DNA of 64,000 nt from Bacillota bacterium. Its GTDB lineage: Bacteria; Bacillota_I; Bacilli_A; Erysipelotrichales; Erysipelotrichaceae. The position numbers were made by a program, and so were the translations under genes. The stretch spans positions 1 through 64,000 of the forward strand of contig JAHFCO010000008.1 in assembly GCA_023249475.1 (NCBI GenBank). Reading direction: 5' to 3'. Below the pieces are notes generated by a model. The model saw nothing but the letters and a program-made list of their open reading frames with translations, had not been told where the DNA came from and did not search any database. Shown in pieces: positions 10,639 through 20,055 of this stretch (positions are counted from its first letter, which is position 1; the number at the start of each line of letters is the position of its first letter).

Positions 10639-10696
10639 CTAAAGAATCGACGATGAGAGAACGAAGAAACAAGTATGTTGGTCGGAAAACCGCATT

Positions 10697-10720
10697 AAAA
10701 AGGTGTTCGCGACGAACACC
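10697..10720 (-). terminator. Terminator of the FAD/SnoaL/SDR operon
   Basis: GGTGTTCG-N3-CGAACACC (10702-10720) is a perfect 8-bp hairpin, followed on the minus strand by TTTTT. It lies 60 bp past the SDR stop. Confidence 0.88.
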
Positions 10721-10782
10721 CGATATCAGTCTTGGATTGTGGGAAGATACATGGTTATTGCGAATCCTACGTCATCTTTTCC

Positions 10783-11697
10783 TTACTTCACTAAACCGGT
10801 CAAACGTAGGCTCTCTTCATAGATCCGCTTCCCCATCGTCCGATCCAGCGCATGCTTGGCCGGTGTCTCTTCGATCGTCAGATGGAAGAATTTCCCGCTG
10901 ACTTCCCGTAGCGACGGATCCGCGACCAGATAGTAGATCGCTTTCCCGGAAATGACGGGGCTTCTGAGCGAAGGTTGGATCACCAGTTTCGAAAACAAAC
11001 GATAGAGAAACCCGTTGTTGCTTCCAATCCGGGTCTTCACATCCCCCGGATGCATCGCATTGATCGTCACGCCGGTGTTTTTCAGTCGGTCGTCGATTTC
11101 CCACACCGTCAGTAATTGGGCGGTCTTGGAGGCCCCGTAGCCGCGTAGGCCGGTATAGTGCCGCTTCTTCCAATCGAGGTCGTCGATGTCCAATCCGTTG
11201 AAGCGATGACCTTCCGAATTGATCTGCAAGATCCGTGAAGGCGCGCTTTCTTTCAGCCGTTCCAATAAAAGCTCGGTGAACAGAAACGATGCGAGGTGGT
11301 TGACACAGAAAACGGTCTCGAACCCTTCGGGGGTGTAGGTCGCCTTGGTGGAATGGAGCCCGGCGCAATTGATCAGCACGTCGATCTTGTTCGTCGAAGC
11401 TAGGATTTGCTTCGCCGCGTTACGGACATCTTCCAACCGGCTGAAATCCGCGACCACGATGTCGACGGATCCACCGAACCGTTCGACCAATTCTTTCTTC
11501 ACTTCTTCGCCTTTGGCGAGGTTTCGGACCACCATGACGATCGATGCCCCGCCTTTCGCCAACGCCCTTACGGCTTCAAGTCCGACACCCGACGTCGCGC
11601 CGGTGACCACGCAGGTCTTGCCCTTCATCGATGCCTCGGATTCATGTTGGAGGGCGTTTTTATTCTTAAGAAACATCAGTTCATCGGGTGTTTTCAT
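10783..11697 (-). CDS. Short-chain dehydrogenase/reductase (retinol dehydrogenase-like)
   Basis: 304 residues. The nucleotide-binding motif TGATSGVG near the N-terminus, NCAG, and the active-site YGASK (Tyr-x3-Lys) identify an SDR; the overall layout, with a C-terminal extension after the NAMHPGDVKT motif, is like retinol/WW-domain oxidoreductase SDRs that act on lipophilic alcohols and ketones. Start at 11697 follows AGAGGAA. It is the last gene of a three-gene operon with an FAD oxidoreductase of the desaturase type and a SnoaL-like protein, which suggests a shared lipophilic substrate. The actual substrate is not evident. Confidence 0.85.
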   Translation of the reverse strand: MKTPDELMFLKNKNALQHESEASMKGKTCVVTGATSGVGLEAVRALAKGGASIVMVVRNLAKGEEVKKELVERFGGSVDIVVADFSRLEDVRNAAKQILASTNKIDVLINCAGLHSTKATYTPEGFETVFCVNHLASFLFTELLLERLKESAPSRILQINSEGHRFNGLDIDDLDWKKRHYTGLRGYGASKTAQLLTVWEIDDRLKNTGVTINAMHPGDVKTRIGSNNGFLYRLFSKLVIQPSLRSPVISGKAIYYLVADPSLREVSGKFFHLTIEETPAKHALDRTMGKRIYEESLRLTGLVK

Positions 11698-11713
11698 ACG
11701 TGTTCCTCTCTTC

Positions 11714-12232
11714 CTAACCGAAATACTTGGAAAGGAACTTGCGGTAGGTCTTCTTGAAATAAGGGATGTTGTTGAAGATATCGCCCCATAGATCATAATA
11801 ATCGCGTTGTTGGATGATCCGTCCGTCTTCCCCCAAGGTCAACCGCGTCACGCCGTAAAGCGGGGTCGTCGGGGACTTCTTGAAGGACATGGTCATCACC
11901 CATTCCATACTGATGACGTTGTCGCGTTTCATGACGTTGGATAGATCCATCCGTAACGACTCGCAGCGTTTCGTCAATCGGTTGCACATTGCTTCGAACT
12001 GTTGGATCCCTTCGATGCGTTGGATCGAATCCTGAAACACGATGTCGGGATGATAGTAGGGGAAGATGTGCGACCAGTCCGGTTTGCCTTGGGTGTTGTA
12101 GGTCTTCGACCACAGGTGTTCGACCAAGTCCGCCGTCAACTCCGCCAGTCTCGATTGATCTTCAGGTTTCGTTTCGACGTCCCCGGCTTCGCTTTCTTTT
12201 GTCTCCAGAATCGTGTTTTCTTGAAGATGCAT
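11714..12232 (-). CDS. SnoaL-like (NTF2-fold) protein
   Basis: 172 residues. After a polar N-terminal 30 residues comes a region with the SnoaL/NTF2 pattern: WSHIFPYYHPDIVFQDSIQRIEGIQQFEAMCNRL in pieces, then WVMTMSF, GVTRLTLGEDGRI and QRDYYD. Such folds form small hydrophobic pockets and act as isomerases, cyclases or binding proteins. It starts two bases from the end of the FAD oxidoreductase gene and ends 17 bases before the SDR start, so it is a middle gene of one operon. Function is inferred only as fold level. Confidence 0.7.
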   Translation of the reverse strand: MHLQENTILETKESEAGDVETKPEDQSRLAELTADLVEHLWSKTYNTQGKPDWSHIFPYYHPDIVFQDSIQRIEGIQQFEAMCNRLTKRCESLRMDLSNVMKRDNVISMEWVMTMSFKKSPTTPLYGVTRLTLGEDGRIIQQRDYYDLWGDIFNNIPYFKKTYRKFLSKYFG

Positions 12233-12233
12233 G

Positions 12234-13862
12234 TTATCGGCCCTTCCCGTTCTTTGTCCGTTTCAGATCTTTTTCCACCGCGTCCGATGCCAGTTTCCCC
12301 GTCAGGATGGCGACCGGAACCCCGGCCGGATTGAACGTCCATTGGCCGGCTTGTTTGATCGAATCGACGGGGGTCAAGACGGAACGGCTGACATTGAGGA
12401 ACTTGTATTCGACCGGGAACGGATGATTCCCGAACGACCAGCCCGTCACGGATCCTTCCGTACTGTGCGTCCTCGACTGGATGGTCAACGGCGAAGCGAC
12501 CAAGGATTTCTTGATCGAATCCTTGAATCCCGGCCAATCCTTCTCATCGAAGAAGGCGATGATTTCGTGTGTGACAAATCGCTTGAACTCGTCATACCAG
12601 CCCATATCCGCGATGTGTCGGGTCAACCGATAATCAAACAAAGTCGAAATGATGACCCCCGTCTCCCCTTGGGGAGAGAGCGTCGCATCGCGCAAGGAAG
12701 GGATGGAGACTTCGAACGTGTTGTATTCAAGATATTTCTTGATCCATGCGAAAACCTCGTCCTTGTCGGTCGAAAATTCTTTCTGTTGATTCTGAATCTG
12801 GGATAAAGCGATGTTCGCCAAGCCTTCTCTGCGTTTGGTATAGAACCAATGCGGTCCGCTGCTCTCGCGGAATTCATCCGCCGGCTTGTTGACCAAGGCA
12901 TACAGGGTCAGAATCGATTCCGCTCCCCGTAAGTCCTTCAGTTCTTCTTTTCGCCGGATCGCTTTTTGGCGTTGAACGGAATCACGGATCGATTCCGTCT
13001 TTAATACCCGATAGAACAGGTTGGTATCCGCCGCCCAAATCAGTTGACGATAACGATAGGTTCGACCATCCTGGGTGATGACTTCTTTACGTTCGGGATC
13101 GATCGCGCCGACTTCGCAGCGATTGACGATCTCGCCCTTGTTTTTTAGGATCAACTCGGAGAGTTTATCCACGATGACCTGGGTCGACCCTTTGGGGTAA
13201 TGGTATTGCATGTATAAGGTGAAATAGGATAGCGCGAAAAAGGTCGGCGTTTCGCTGAAGAAATGCTGGCCGATGATTTGGATCAATTCCTTATTGCTTG
13301 TTTTCTTTTCCAAGTACTCGTTGATCGGTTCAAGGAACTTCATCGCCTGGTTCATGTTGACGAGGAATTTCCCCATCCACGGCAACAACGTTTTCGTTAC
13401 ATACTTCATGTCGTAGGGTTTCGGCAAGAACAGCGGGTTGTCGATCCCGTACAAGACATCCATGTTTTTCATGATTTTGCGGATGTCGACGAAAATCGCA
13501 TCGATCTCGCGGCTGTTTTGCGGGTAGGTTTCCTTGAGGATTTGCGCATATTCTTCCAAACTGGCTTTATCGACCAAGTCGACGGATCTCGCTCCGACCG
13601 ACAATCTGATCGGATTGGCTACGAATTCGATCTTGACGCCCAATTGTTTCAGCATCGAAAAGACGATGCCGGAATCGATGATCCCGCGCGCTCCTTTGTC
13701 GAGAAGATGTCCGTCGAGTTTGAAGGCACCCAAAAGGCCACCGCATTCCGCCTCTTTTTCCAAGAGCAATACACGGCGGTCCTCTTTGCTTAAGTATGCG
13801 GATGCGGTCAGACCGGCGATCCCCGCACCGACCACGATGACATCATAGTCCATGATTTCCAT
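12234..13862 (-). CDS. FAD-dependent oxidoreductase of the phytoene desaturase/isomerase type
   Basis: 542 residues. The N-terminus holds a dinucleotide-binding motif, VVGAGIAGLTASAYLSK, with the acidic end EKEAECGGLLG, as in carotenoid desaturases, CrtISO-like isomerases and related amine-oxidase-fold enzymes. The C-terminal SVTGWSFGNHPF...QAGQWTFNPAGVPVAILTGKLA matches the FAD-contact end of this family. Start ATG at 13862 is preceded by AAGGTGAGGG; the open frame upstream lacks an RBS. First gene of the operon with SnoaL and SDR proteins. Carotenoid, quinone or unusual lipid substrates are possible; no prenyl synthase lies nearby to decide. Confidence 0.82.
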   Translation of the reverse strand: MEIMDYDVIVVGAGIAGLTASAYLSKEDRRVLLLEKEAECGGLLGAFKLDGHLLDKGARGIIDSGIVFSMLKQLGVKIEFVANPIRLSVGARSVDLVDKASLEEYAQILKETYPQNSREIDAIFVDIRKIMKNMDVLYGIDNPLFLPKPYDMKYVTKTLLPWMGKFLVNMNQAMKFLEPINEYLEKKTSNKELIQIIGQHFFSETPTFFALSYFTLYMQYHYPKGSTQVIVDKLSELILKNKGEIVNRCEVGAIDPERKEVITQDGRTYRYRQLIWAADTNLFYRVLKTESIRDSVQRQKAIRRKEELKDLRGAESILTLYALVNKPADEFRESSGPHWFYTKRREGLANIALSQIQNQQKEFSTDKDEVFAWIKKYLEYNTFEVSIPSLRDATLSPQGETGVIISTLFDYRLTRHIADMGWYDEFKRFVTHEIIAFFDEKDWPGFKDSIKKSLVASPLTIQSRTHSTEGSVTGWSFGNHPFPVEYKFLNVSRSVLTPVDSIKQAGQWTFNPAGVPVAILTGKLASDAVEKDLKRTKNGKGR

Positions 13863-14182
13863 AATATCCCTCACCTTACGATGAACCCAACCCCCGTTCA
13901 GGGATGAATCCTGCTTCATTGATTCCATTATAGTACAGTACGGGAAGGATTTGAATCACAGATGCCCGTTGATTGTACCCATCGTTGAATGAATTATACC
14001 ACGTGAAAGACCGGTGCAGAGTGATTGCAGGGAAGGATCCGTACTGTGGGGATTGAAACGGGTTTTCGAAATCACATGCGAGATACCCTTGATTCCTCGC
14101 GATTATCGGGATTCTTTGATATTCAATGGAATATACAGTCATCTCGACCCGTCGATCTTTAGCATTTTCATCCCAACAAGAC
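13863..14182 (-). promoter_or_regulatory. Intergenic region with promoter of the FAD oxidoreductase operon
   Basis: A consensus -10 TATAAT lies on the minus strand at 13927-13932, with a weak TTCAAA 17 bp upstream (13950-13955). The rest of this stretch up to the terminator at 14183 shows no gene or strong structure. Confidence 0.5.
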
Positions 14183-14215
14183 AAAAAGAACGAAGGACAC
14201 TGAAGTGCCGATCGT
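14183..14215 (-). terminator. Probable terminator of the pdh operon
   Basis: On the minus strand ACGA...TCGT enclose an interrupted stem with CACT-TC-AGTG at its tip, followed by TCTTTTTG. The stem has a 2x2 internal loop, so this is weaker than the other terminators here. It lies about 50 bp past the E2 stop. Confidence 0.5.
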
Positions 14216-14262
14216 CCGTTGATTATAGAATGAAAATCGTCTAAACTTATTATCTTTTCCGA

Positions 14263-15486
14263 TCATTCAACCAATAAAGTCAGGGGATGTTCGATCAGAT
14301 AGACAAGGTCGCTGAGAAACAAGGCTGCGGGATAGCCGTCGACGGCGCGATGGTCGAAACTCAGGCTCAAGGTCAGTTTCTTGACCTTGACCAAGGTATT
14401 GTTGGCGTCGAATTCCACCCGGTCGACGATTCTGCCGACCCCGAGGATGCAGATCTCGGGAACGTTGATGATCGGGTTGAAGTCGATGACGGCGGTGGTT
14501 CCCAGCGATGTGATCGTAAAGGTTCCGCCGGACAAGTCATCGGGCGATAGGGTGTTCTTCTTGGGTTTCTCGGTCTGCGTCTTGATGGCTTTCGCCAGTT
14601 CCACAAGGGAATAGGACTGCGCATTCTTGACGTTGGGGACGATCAATCCGTTTTCCATCGCGACGGCGATGCCGAGGTTGATGGACGGCAGGACATGGAT
14701 GCCATCGTCGAGGGCGCGGGCGTTCATCGTCGGATGTTTACGCAATGCCTTGGTGACGAAATACGCCAGCAGGTGCGTGATCGACAAGCGGATGCCGGAT
14801 TCCTTCTCGACTTTTTCCAACACTTCGGCCCGTAGTTTCAGCAACATGTCGACGTTGACTTCCGCGTTGATGGTGACGGAAGGCACGGTGGCATGCGACT
14901 TGCTCATCTGGTCGGCGATCAACTTCCGGATGCCGGTCCAAGGGATGATTTTCTCGACGCCCGTTTCCACGTACGCCGCTTTTTTCATCGGCGCGTGATA
15001 CCCTTCGACGTCTTTCAATTGGACGCGTACGAGACCGGGGGTGTTCGCATAGACTTCTTCGATCGTAATCCCTCTTTCACGGGCCGCCTTGCGGGCGGCG
15101 GGTGTCGCTCGGACGCCGAAGCCGTCTTCGGGAAGCGTACGCAGGGTTTCGAGTGCGACGGCCGGAATCTCGACGACAGCCGGCTCGACAGCCTGTGCTA
15201 TGGCGACTTGTTTCGTTTGGTTTTTGCTTGGTTTTTCGACGGTTTCGTCCGCCTTCCCGATGTGGGCGATGACGGTGTTGACCGGGACGACTTCCCCGAC
15301 TTCCACATATCTTCCGATCAGGAATCCGGCGTCGTAGGCTTCGACTTCGATGGCGATCTTGTCGGTCATGACCTCGAAGACGACATCGCCGACCTTGACG
15401 GGATCCCCGACGTTCTTAAACCATTGGGTGACGTGCCCCTGATCCATCGTGGATGAGAGTTTGGGCATCAATACTTCTTTCGCCAT
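14263..15486 (-). CDS. pdhC: Dihydrolipoamide acyltransferase (E2) of a 2-oxoacid dehydrogenase complex
   Basis: 407 residues. One lipoyl domain at residues 1-80 (lipoyl Lys in MTDKIAIE), a peripheral subunit-binding domain around 125-155 (VRATPAARKAARERGI), and the catalytic core ending in SFDHRAVDGYPAALF with the active-site His-x3-Asp-Gly. It transfers the acetyl group from lipoamide to CoA. Last gene of the order lpdA-pdhA-pdhB-pdhC. The start lies 12 bases past pdhB with a GGAGGAG site. An acetoin dehydrogenase E2 is the main alternative. Confidence 0.92.
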   Translation of the reverse strand: MAKEVLMPKLSSTMDQGHVTQWFKNVGDPVKVGDVVFEVMTDKIAIEVEAYDAGFLIGRYVEVGEVVPVNTVIAHIGKADETVEKPSKNQTKQVAIAQAVEPAVVEIPAVALETLRTLPEDGFGVRATPAARKAARERGITIEEVYANTPGLVRVQLKDVEGYHAPMKKAAYVETGVEKIIPWTGIRKLIADQMSKSHATVPSVTINAEVNVDMLLKLRAEVLEKVEKESGIRLSITHLLAYFVTKALRKHPTMNARALDDGIHVLPSINLGIAVAMENGLIVPNVKNAQSYSLVELAKAIKTQTEKPKKNTLSPDDLSGGTFTITSLGTTAVIDFNPIINVPEICILGVGRIVDRVEFDANNTLVKVKKLTLSLSFDHRAVDGYPAALFLSDLVYLIEHPLTLLVE

Positions 15487-15498
15487 GGGTTCTCCTCC

Positions 15499-16482
15499 TT
15501 ATTTCGCTGCCATGATTTTGCGGCAGGCGGTTACGATGTCGTCCACTTGGGGGACGGCGAGCTTTTCAAGCGTGGGTTCATAGGGAATGGGGGTTTCCGC
15601 ACCGGCCAAACGGACGATCGGGTGATCGAGGTAGTCGAAGGATTCTTCTTCGGAAATGACAGCGGCCAGTTCGGATGAGAATCCGCTGCGTTTCACCGCT
15701 TCGGTCACCACCAAGGCGCGTCCGGTTTTCTTGACGGAATCGACGATCGTTTTCTTATCGAGGGGGACCAAGGTACGCGGATCGACGACTTCGATGTCGA
15801 TCCCTTCCAGGGCGAGGATTTCCGCCGCTTCCAAGGCCTTATGCACCATGTAGCTGGTGGCGATGACGGAAATGTCTTTGCCCGGACGTTTGATGTCGGC
15901 GACGCCGATTGGGATGAAGTATTTCCCTTCAGGAACGTCCCCTTTGGTCCGATAGCAGAGTTTATGTTCATAGAACATCACGGGGTTGTTGTTGGCGATC
16001 GCGCTATGAAGCAGCCCTTTGGCGTCATAGGCGGTCGAGGGTTGGATGACGATCAAACCGGGGATGTGCGCCGTCCAGTTCTCCAAGGATTGGGAATGCT
16101 GGGCCGCGGCCCCGGTCCCCGATCCTCCGGGGGTACGCATGACCAAGGGGATGCTGACGTTGCCGCCGTACATGTAGTGGATCTTGGCAGCCTGGTTGAC
16201 GATCTGATCCAGGGCGATGGTGATGAAATCCGAGAATTGCAGTTCGAAGACAGGACGCATCCCGGTGATGGCGGCGCCGACGGCCGCCCCTGCGATCGCG
16301 CTTTCCGAAATCGGGGTATGTCGGATCCGTTTCGGTCCGAATTCTTCAAGCATCCCGCGGGTCACGCCGAACGCCCCGCCGTAGATCCCGATGTCTTCCC
16401 CGAGGATAAACACCGACTCATCTTCACGCATCGCTTCGCTTAACGCTTCGCGTACGGCTTCCGTATAGGTTATTTCTCTCAT
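15499..16482 (-). CDS. pdhB: 2-oxoacid dehydrogenase E1 beta subunit
   Basis: 327 residues, usual length for E1 beta. The N-terminus [18 protein letters not shown], the GEDIG...GGAFGVT motif and [13 protein letters not shown] match the pyruvate/acetoin dehydrogenase beta family; the C-terminal transketolase domain has [14 protein letters not shown]. It pairs with E1 alpha to decarboxylate the 2-oxoacid on thiamine diphosphate. It sits ten bases after pdhA. Beta subunits of acetoin dehydrogenases look alike, so pyruvate specificity is inferred. Confidence 0.92.
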   Translation of the reverse strand: MREITYTEAVREALSEAMREDESVFILGEDIGIYGGAFGVTRGMLEEFGPKRIRHTPISESAIAGAAVGAAITGMRPVFELQFSDFITIALDQIVNQAAKIHYMYGGNVSIPLVMRTPGGSGTGAAAQHSQSLENWTAHIPGLIVIQPSTAYDAKGLLHSAIANNNPVMFYEHKLCYRTKGDVPEGKYFIPIGVADIKRPGKDISVIATSYMVHKALEAAEILALEGIDIEVVDPRTLVPLDKKTIVDSVKKTGRALVVTEAVKRSGFSSELAAVISEEESFDYLDHPIVRLAGAETPIPYEPTLEKLAVPQVDDIVTACRKIMAAK

Positions 16483-16491
16483 GTTGGCTCC

Positions 16492-17481
16492 TTACTCGGC
16501 ATAGATGTCGGTCATGAGTTGATCGACATCGGGTTTGCTTCCCGCTTCCGCGAACGCGACGGCGTTTTCGATGACTTCGGCGGCTTTAGCGAGGATCTCT
16601 TCGCTTTGCGCTTCGCTAAGCAAGCCCGCTTGGATCAGCTTCGCCTTGAAATTGGCGATCGGATCGCGCTCCGTCTTCCACATCTCTTCTTCTTCACGCG
16701 TCCGGTATTTCTTCGCATCCGACTTCGAATGCCCCTTCCAACGATAGGTCTTGGCCTCGATCAAGGTCGGGCCTTCACCCTTGCGGGCACGCTCCACCGC
16801 ATCGTAGGTCGCATCGATGACCGCAATCAAGTCGTTGCCGTCGATCGTGATCCCGGGCATCCCGTACGATACCGCACGGGTGGAAAGGTCCTGGATGTTG
16901 ACGGTTTCCTTGATCGGTCCGCTCATGCCGTATTGGTTGTTTTCGATGAAGAAGACGACCGGGAGTTTCCAGATCGACGCCATGTTGAGGGATTCATGGA
17001 AACTGCCTTCGTTGGTCGACCCGTCGCCCGCATAACACAGGCAGATCTGGTCGGTATGCTTCATTTGCGCGGTCAGCGCCGCGCCGCAGGCGATCGGGTA
17101 TCCGCCTCCGACGACACCGTTGGCGCCGAGGTTCCCGGTCGCGATATCGGCGATATGCATGGATCCGCCTTTGCCTTTGTTGGTCCCCGACGTCTTCCCG
17201 AACAGTTCGGCCATCATTTTGTTGATGTCCGTCCCTTTCGTAATGGTTTGCCCATGTCCGCGGTGGGTCGCCGTGATCCAGTCGCTATGACGAAGAACCG
17301 AGCCCGACCCGACGGCCGCCGCTTCTTGTCCGACGCACAGATGGGTCGTCCCGTGGATCATCCCTTTAGCGAAGAAATAGTCCACTTTCTCTTCGAATAA
17401 ACGGATCAGACACATCTTGCGGTAGGCTTCGATGAGCTGTTGATCGTTGAATCCTGCTTTATTAACCAAGGTCATTGTCAT
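16492..17481 (-). CDS. pdhA: 2-oxoacid dehydrogenase E1 alpha subunit
   Basis: 329 residues. The thiamine diphosphate motif GDGSTNEGSFHESLNMA (Gly-Asp-Gly ... Asn) and the phosphorylation-loop region YRWKGHSKSD are present. The stretch GGSMHIADIATGNLGANGVVGGG is very close to acetoin-dehydrogenase-type alpha subunits as well as to single-complex PDH of some Firmicutes. Start at 17481 follows AAGGAGC; a second ATG two codons later is possible. No acoR-type regulator is near, and a lipoyl-transfer enzyme gene precedes the operon, so a central pyruvate dehydrogenase is the simpler reading. Confidence 0.9.
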   Translation of the reverse strand: MTMTLVNKAGFNDQQLIEAYRKMCLIRLFEEKVDYFFAKGMIHGTTHLCVGQEAAAVGSGSVLRHSDWITATHRGHGQTITKGTDINKMMAELFGKTSGTNKGKGGSMHIADIATGNLGANGVVGGGYPIACGAALTAQMKHTDQICLCYAGDGSTNEGSFHESLNMASIWKLPVVFFIENNQYGMSGPIKETVNIQDLSTRAVSYGMPGITIDGNDLIAVIDATYDAVERARKGEGPTLIEAKTYRWKGHSKSDAKKYRTREEEEMWKTERDPIANFKAKLIQAGLLSEAQSEEILAKAAEVIENAVAFAEAGSKPDVDQLMTDIYAE

Positions 17482-17493
17482 GATTTCTGCTCC

Positions 17494-18879
17494 TTACATA
17501 TGGATGGGATAGCCGAGTCCGACTTCCATCGTATCCATGATCGCTTCCGATACCGAAGGATGGGGGAAGATCGTCAATGCGACGTCCTCCAGGGTCAACC
17601 CGGTCTCGATGGCCATCGTCAACGTCGTGATGATTTCGCTGGCGTTGAGTCCGGCGATCTGGGCACCGAGGATCAATTTGGTTTTCTCGTCGTGGATGAT
17701 CCGGACAAAACCTTCGGTCCGGGATGCGGCGATGGCTCTGGAATTGGCCGCCAAGGGGAAATCGGTGGCTTTCGCGCCGATTTTCTTCGCGAGGCATTCT
17801 TCCAGCGACAAACCCGTCGTCGCGATTTCCGGCGTCGTGTAACAGACCGCGGGCATGGCTTTATAGTCGATCTTGGAGGCATGGCCGGCGATGGCTTCGG
17901 CGACGACCTTGGCTTCATAGGACGCCTTGTGGGCCAAGGCCAGCCCCGGGGTGATGTCTCCGATGGCATAGACGATCGGGTTGGTCGTCTGCGATGTCGC
18001 ATTGACCTTCACGAATCCTTTGGGATCCAGTTCGATGCCCGACGCCTGGATGTTCACGCGGTCCGTATTGGGTCTTCTTCCGACCGACACCAAGACGATG
18101 TCGGCGTCGATCGTCGATTCCGTCTCGCCTTTTTTATACGTCAAGGTGACGTTGTTCTCTGTTTCCTTGGATGAAACCACCAACGCTTCCGTCAGGAGCG
18201 TCACCCCGAGTTTTTGAAGGTTGCGCTTCACCAAGTCGGACAGTTTCGTATTGAAGCCCGGTAGAATTGTCGAAGTGGCTTCGACCAGCGTGACATTCAC
18301 GCCGAAGGATGCGAAGGCTTCGGCCAGTTCGCAACCGATATAGCCCGCCCCGATCACGCAAAGCGATTCCGGGAGCGTGGGGATGTTGAGGAGTCCGGTC
18401 GAATCGACGATGCGTTTTCCAAAGGGCGCGACTTTGATTTCGATCGGCCGGCTACCCACCGCAAGGATCGCATGCTTGAACGAATAGTCTTCCGTTTTAC
18501 CGTCTTTACTGACGCTGAGCGACGATTTCGAGGTGAACTTCGCTTCCCCCGTCACGATCGTCACGTTGTTTTTCTTCAGGAGTTGGCTTACCCCCGTGCT
18601 GAGTTTCTTGACGACCTGGGTGTTCTTCCAGTGTTGCGTCTTGGCGAAATCCAAGGTGCCCGCGGCTTGGATGCCGAAGGTTTCCGCATGTAGGATTTCC
18701 TGGTAGGTGTGACCGGCATGCAGCAGCGCCTTCGACGGGACGCAGCCGACATTCAGGCAGGTTCCCCCGATGTCGTTTTTCTCGATGATGGTGACCTTTT
18801 GTCCAAGTTGGCTGGCCCGGATCGCGGCGACATATCCGCCCGGTCCCGAACCGATGATGACGGTATCTAGAGTGTTCAA
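17494..18879 (-). CDS. lpdA: Dihydrolipoamide dehydrogenase (E3)
   Basis: 461 residues. FAD-binding [10 protein letters not shown], redox-active disulfide [14 protein letters not shown] (two Cys five residues apart), NAD-binding [17 protein letters not shown], and the C-terminal [11 protein letters not shown] dimer interface with the catalytic His are all present. It reoxidises dihydrolipoamide with NAD+. It is the first gene of the operon, unlike the common order in which E3 is last. A leader of about 250 bp with a dyad lies upstream. Confidence 0.95.
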   Translation of the reverse strand: MNTLDTVIIGSGPGGYVAAIRASQLGQKVTIIEKNDIGGTCLNVGCVPSKALLHAGHTYQEILHAETFGIQAAGTLDFAKTQHWKNTQVVKKLSTGVSQLLKKNNVTIVTGEAKFTSKSSLSVSKDGKTEDYSFKHAILAVGSRPIEIKVAPFGKRIVDSTGLLNIPTLPESLCVIGAGYIGCELAEAFASFGVNVTLVEATSTILPGFNTKLSDLVKRNLQKLGVTLLTEALVVSSKETENNVTLTYKKGETESTIDADIVLVSVGRRPNTDRVNIQASGIELDPKGFVKVNATSQTTNPIVYAIGDITPGLALAHKASYEAKVVAEAIAGHASKIDYKAMPAVCYTTPEIATTGLSLEECLAKKIGAKATDFPLAANSRAIAASRTEGFVRIIHDEKTKLILGAQIAGLNASEIITTLTMAIETGLTLEDVALTIFPHPSVSEAIMDTMEVGLGYPIHM

Positions 18880-19223
18880 TGGATTCCCTCTCTTTCGTAT
18901 GAATGGATCGATACGTGAAGACGCTTCCGTGGGTTTTGCGGATTGAAACGGTTTAAGTCAAAGAATATTGAGACAAGGAAAAGATCGAAGTCTGTCTTAA
19001 CTCGATCCCAAACCGAATCGGCGGATTCACGACGGACACGAAGAAAGGTTCATGAAGCACTTCGGTGTCCCTCTACCATGAATTCTAAACTCTATTTCGC
19101 GTTATGAACGTTTTTGATGGTCAATAAACTTTCCACATCATAGTGGTAAAAGCAAACAGGTTTCTTCACGATCAAGGGTGGGGGATCGCGAATCGGATGG
19201 AGATCGCGATCGTCGTTTCAAGT
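18880..19223 (-). promoter_or_regulatory. Leader and control region of the pdh operon
   Basis: About 340 bp lie between the upstream terminator and lpdA with no gene. At 19130-19150 is a near-palindrome with core CCACATCATAGTGG flanked by TTT and TAAA; a copy differing at one base lies upstream of the gat regulator at 25026-25046. Past it on the minus strand TTGACC (19119-19124) occurs. At 19060-19073 CACTTCGGTG can form a short UUCG-type hairpin in the leader. No clear -10 was found, so the promoter position is open. Confidence 0.5.
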
Positions 19224-19225
19224 AA

Positions 19226-19246
19226 AAAAGTGCGATTCGCACTTTT
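19226..19246 (-). terminator. Terminator after the lipoyl-transfer gene
   Basis: AAAAGTGCG-N3-CGCACTTTT, a perfect 9-bp hairpin with a T-run on the minus strand. Its first base overlaps the stop codon of the upstream gene. Confidence 0.9.
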
Positions 19247-19986
19247 CATCGGGATTCGATGCGCAGATCGAAAGATGCCAGTCTCTTGACCATCCTTTGT
19301 TTCAACGAAAGTACGCCGACTTCGGTTTGGCTTAACTCGGACAGCGTTTTCATCGCATCCGATTCGACGCAAGGATAGGCGGGGTCGTTTAGCGGATTGG
19401 CGATCGCATAGAAGTCCCGTATCCAGTCTGAGCGACGTTTCTGGTCGCCGTCGACGAAGATCGTGATCATCAGCATCACCGCGTCTTTCGTCCGGTATTG
19501 GGCCATGCCCGCGAACTTCTTACCAGCGACGCTCAGGTCGTACTTCCCCGGGCAGTAGGAATGTATGATTTCCCCTTCATGAATGTCCAGCTTCAGGTCT
19601 TGAAGAAGATGCTTCATCAGATCGACCCCGAACGCATACGACTCGTTCAATCCACCGAACTCGGCGTGATGTTTGGAATAGAGGAGGCTGAGGTTCAACA
19701 CCCCTTCATCGCAGGCCACCGCCAAGCCTCCGGCTTTGCGCACCAAGGTTTCGATCGATCGATCGTGGAAGTAGGCCACCCCTTCGTCAAACCGTGGAAG
19801 GAGCGAATCCAAGCGCCCGAAAAGAATCCCCTTGGTCGTCCAAAAGCGGACGATCAGGGTCTTCGGTGGGATCGAGCTTGAAAGGGACGTGTCGAAAGAA
19901 AGTTGGTCCACAAGGGGGACCGCTTGATCGATCAGATGGAGGGTTTCAAAGGAGTCGCTAAGGTTCATCGTGGACATGGATACCAT
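19246..19986 (-). CDS. Lipoyl/octanoyl transferase (LipL or LplA-like)
   Basis: 246 residues of the biotin/lipoate protein ligase fold. RKAGGLAVACDEGVLNLSL matches the R-x2-G-G-x-A-V-x2-D-x-G-x-L-N family motif, and SYCPGKYDLSVAGKKFAGMAQ matches the Cys-containing active-site region and conserved Lys of LipL-type protein-N-octanoyltransferases. It would load lipoyl groups on the E2 subunit of the neighbouring dehydrogenase. No C-terminal lipoate-ligase domain is evident, favouring a transferase over an ATP-dependent ligase. It may begin at the first ATG or at one three codons later. Confidence 0.8.
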   Translation of the reverse strand: MVSMSTMNLSDSFETLHLIDQAVPLVDQLSFDTSLSSSIPPKTLIVRFWTTKGILFGRLDSLLPRFDEGVAYFHDRSIETLVRKAGGLAVACDEGVLNLSLLYSKHHAEFGGLNESYAFGVDLMKHLLQDLKLDIHEGEIIHSYCPGKYDLSVAGKKFAGMAQYRTKDAVMLMITIFVDGDQKRRSDWIRDFYAIANPLNDPAYPCVESDAMKTLSELSQTEVGVLSLKQRMVKRLASFDLRIESR

Positions 19987-20009
19987 GGATCCTTTCGTAG
20001 AATGCGAAA

Positions 20010-20040
20010 GACTGTCGCCAAGGCATGCCTGACGACAGTC
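20010..20040 (-). terminator. Hairpin between the PH-like gene and the lipoyl gene
   Basis: GACTGTCG (20010-20017) pairs with CGACAGTC (20033-20040), enclosing the palindrome AGGCATGCCT. On the minus strand it is followed only by TTTCG, so termination would be partial at best. Confidence 0.4.
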
Positions 20041-20055
20041 GATATCAATACAGCG

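Noticed and set aside
14195-19073. A shared 14-base string (GCACTTCRGTGTCC) on both sides of the pdh operon
   Set aside because: It is mostly a small self-complementary hairpin; with only two short copies in opposite orientation chance is a fair explanation.
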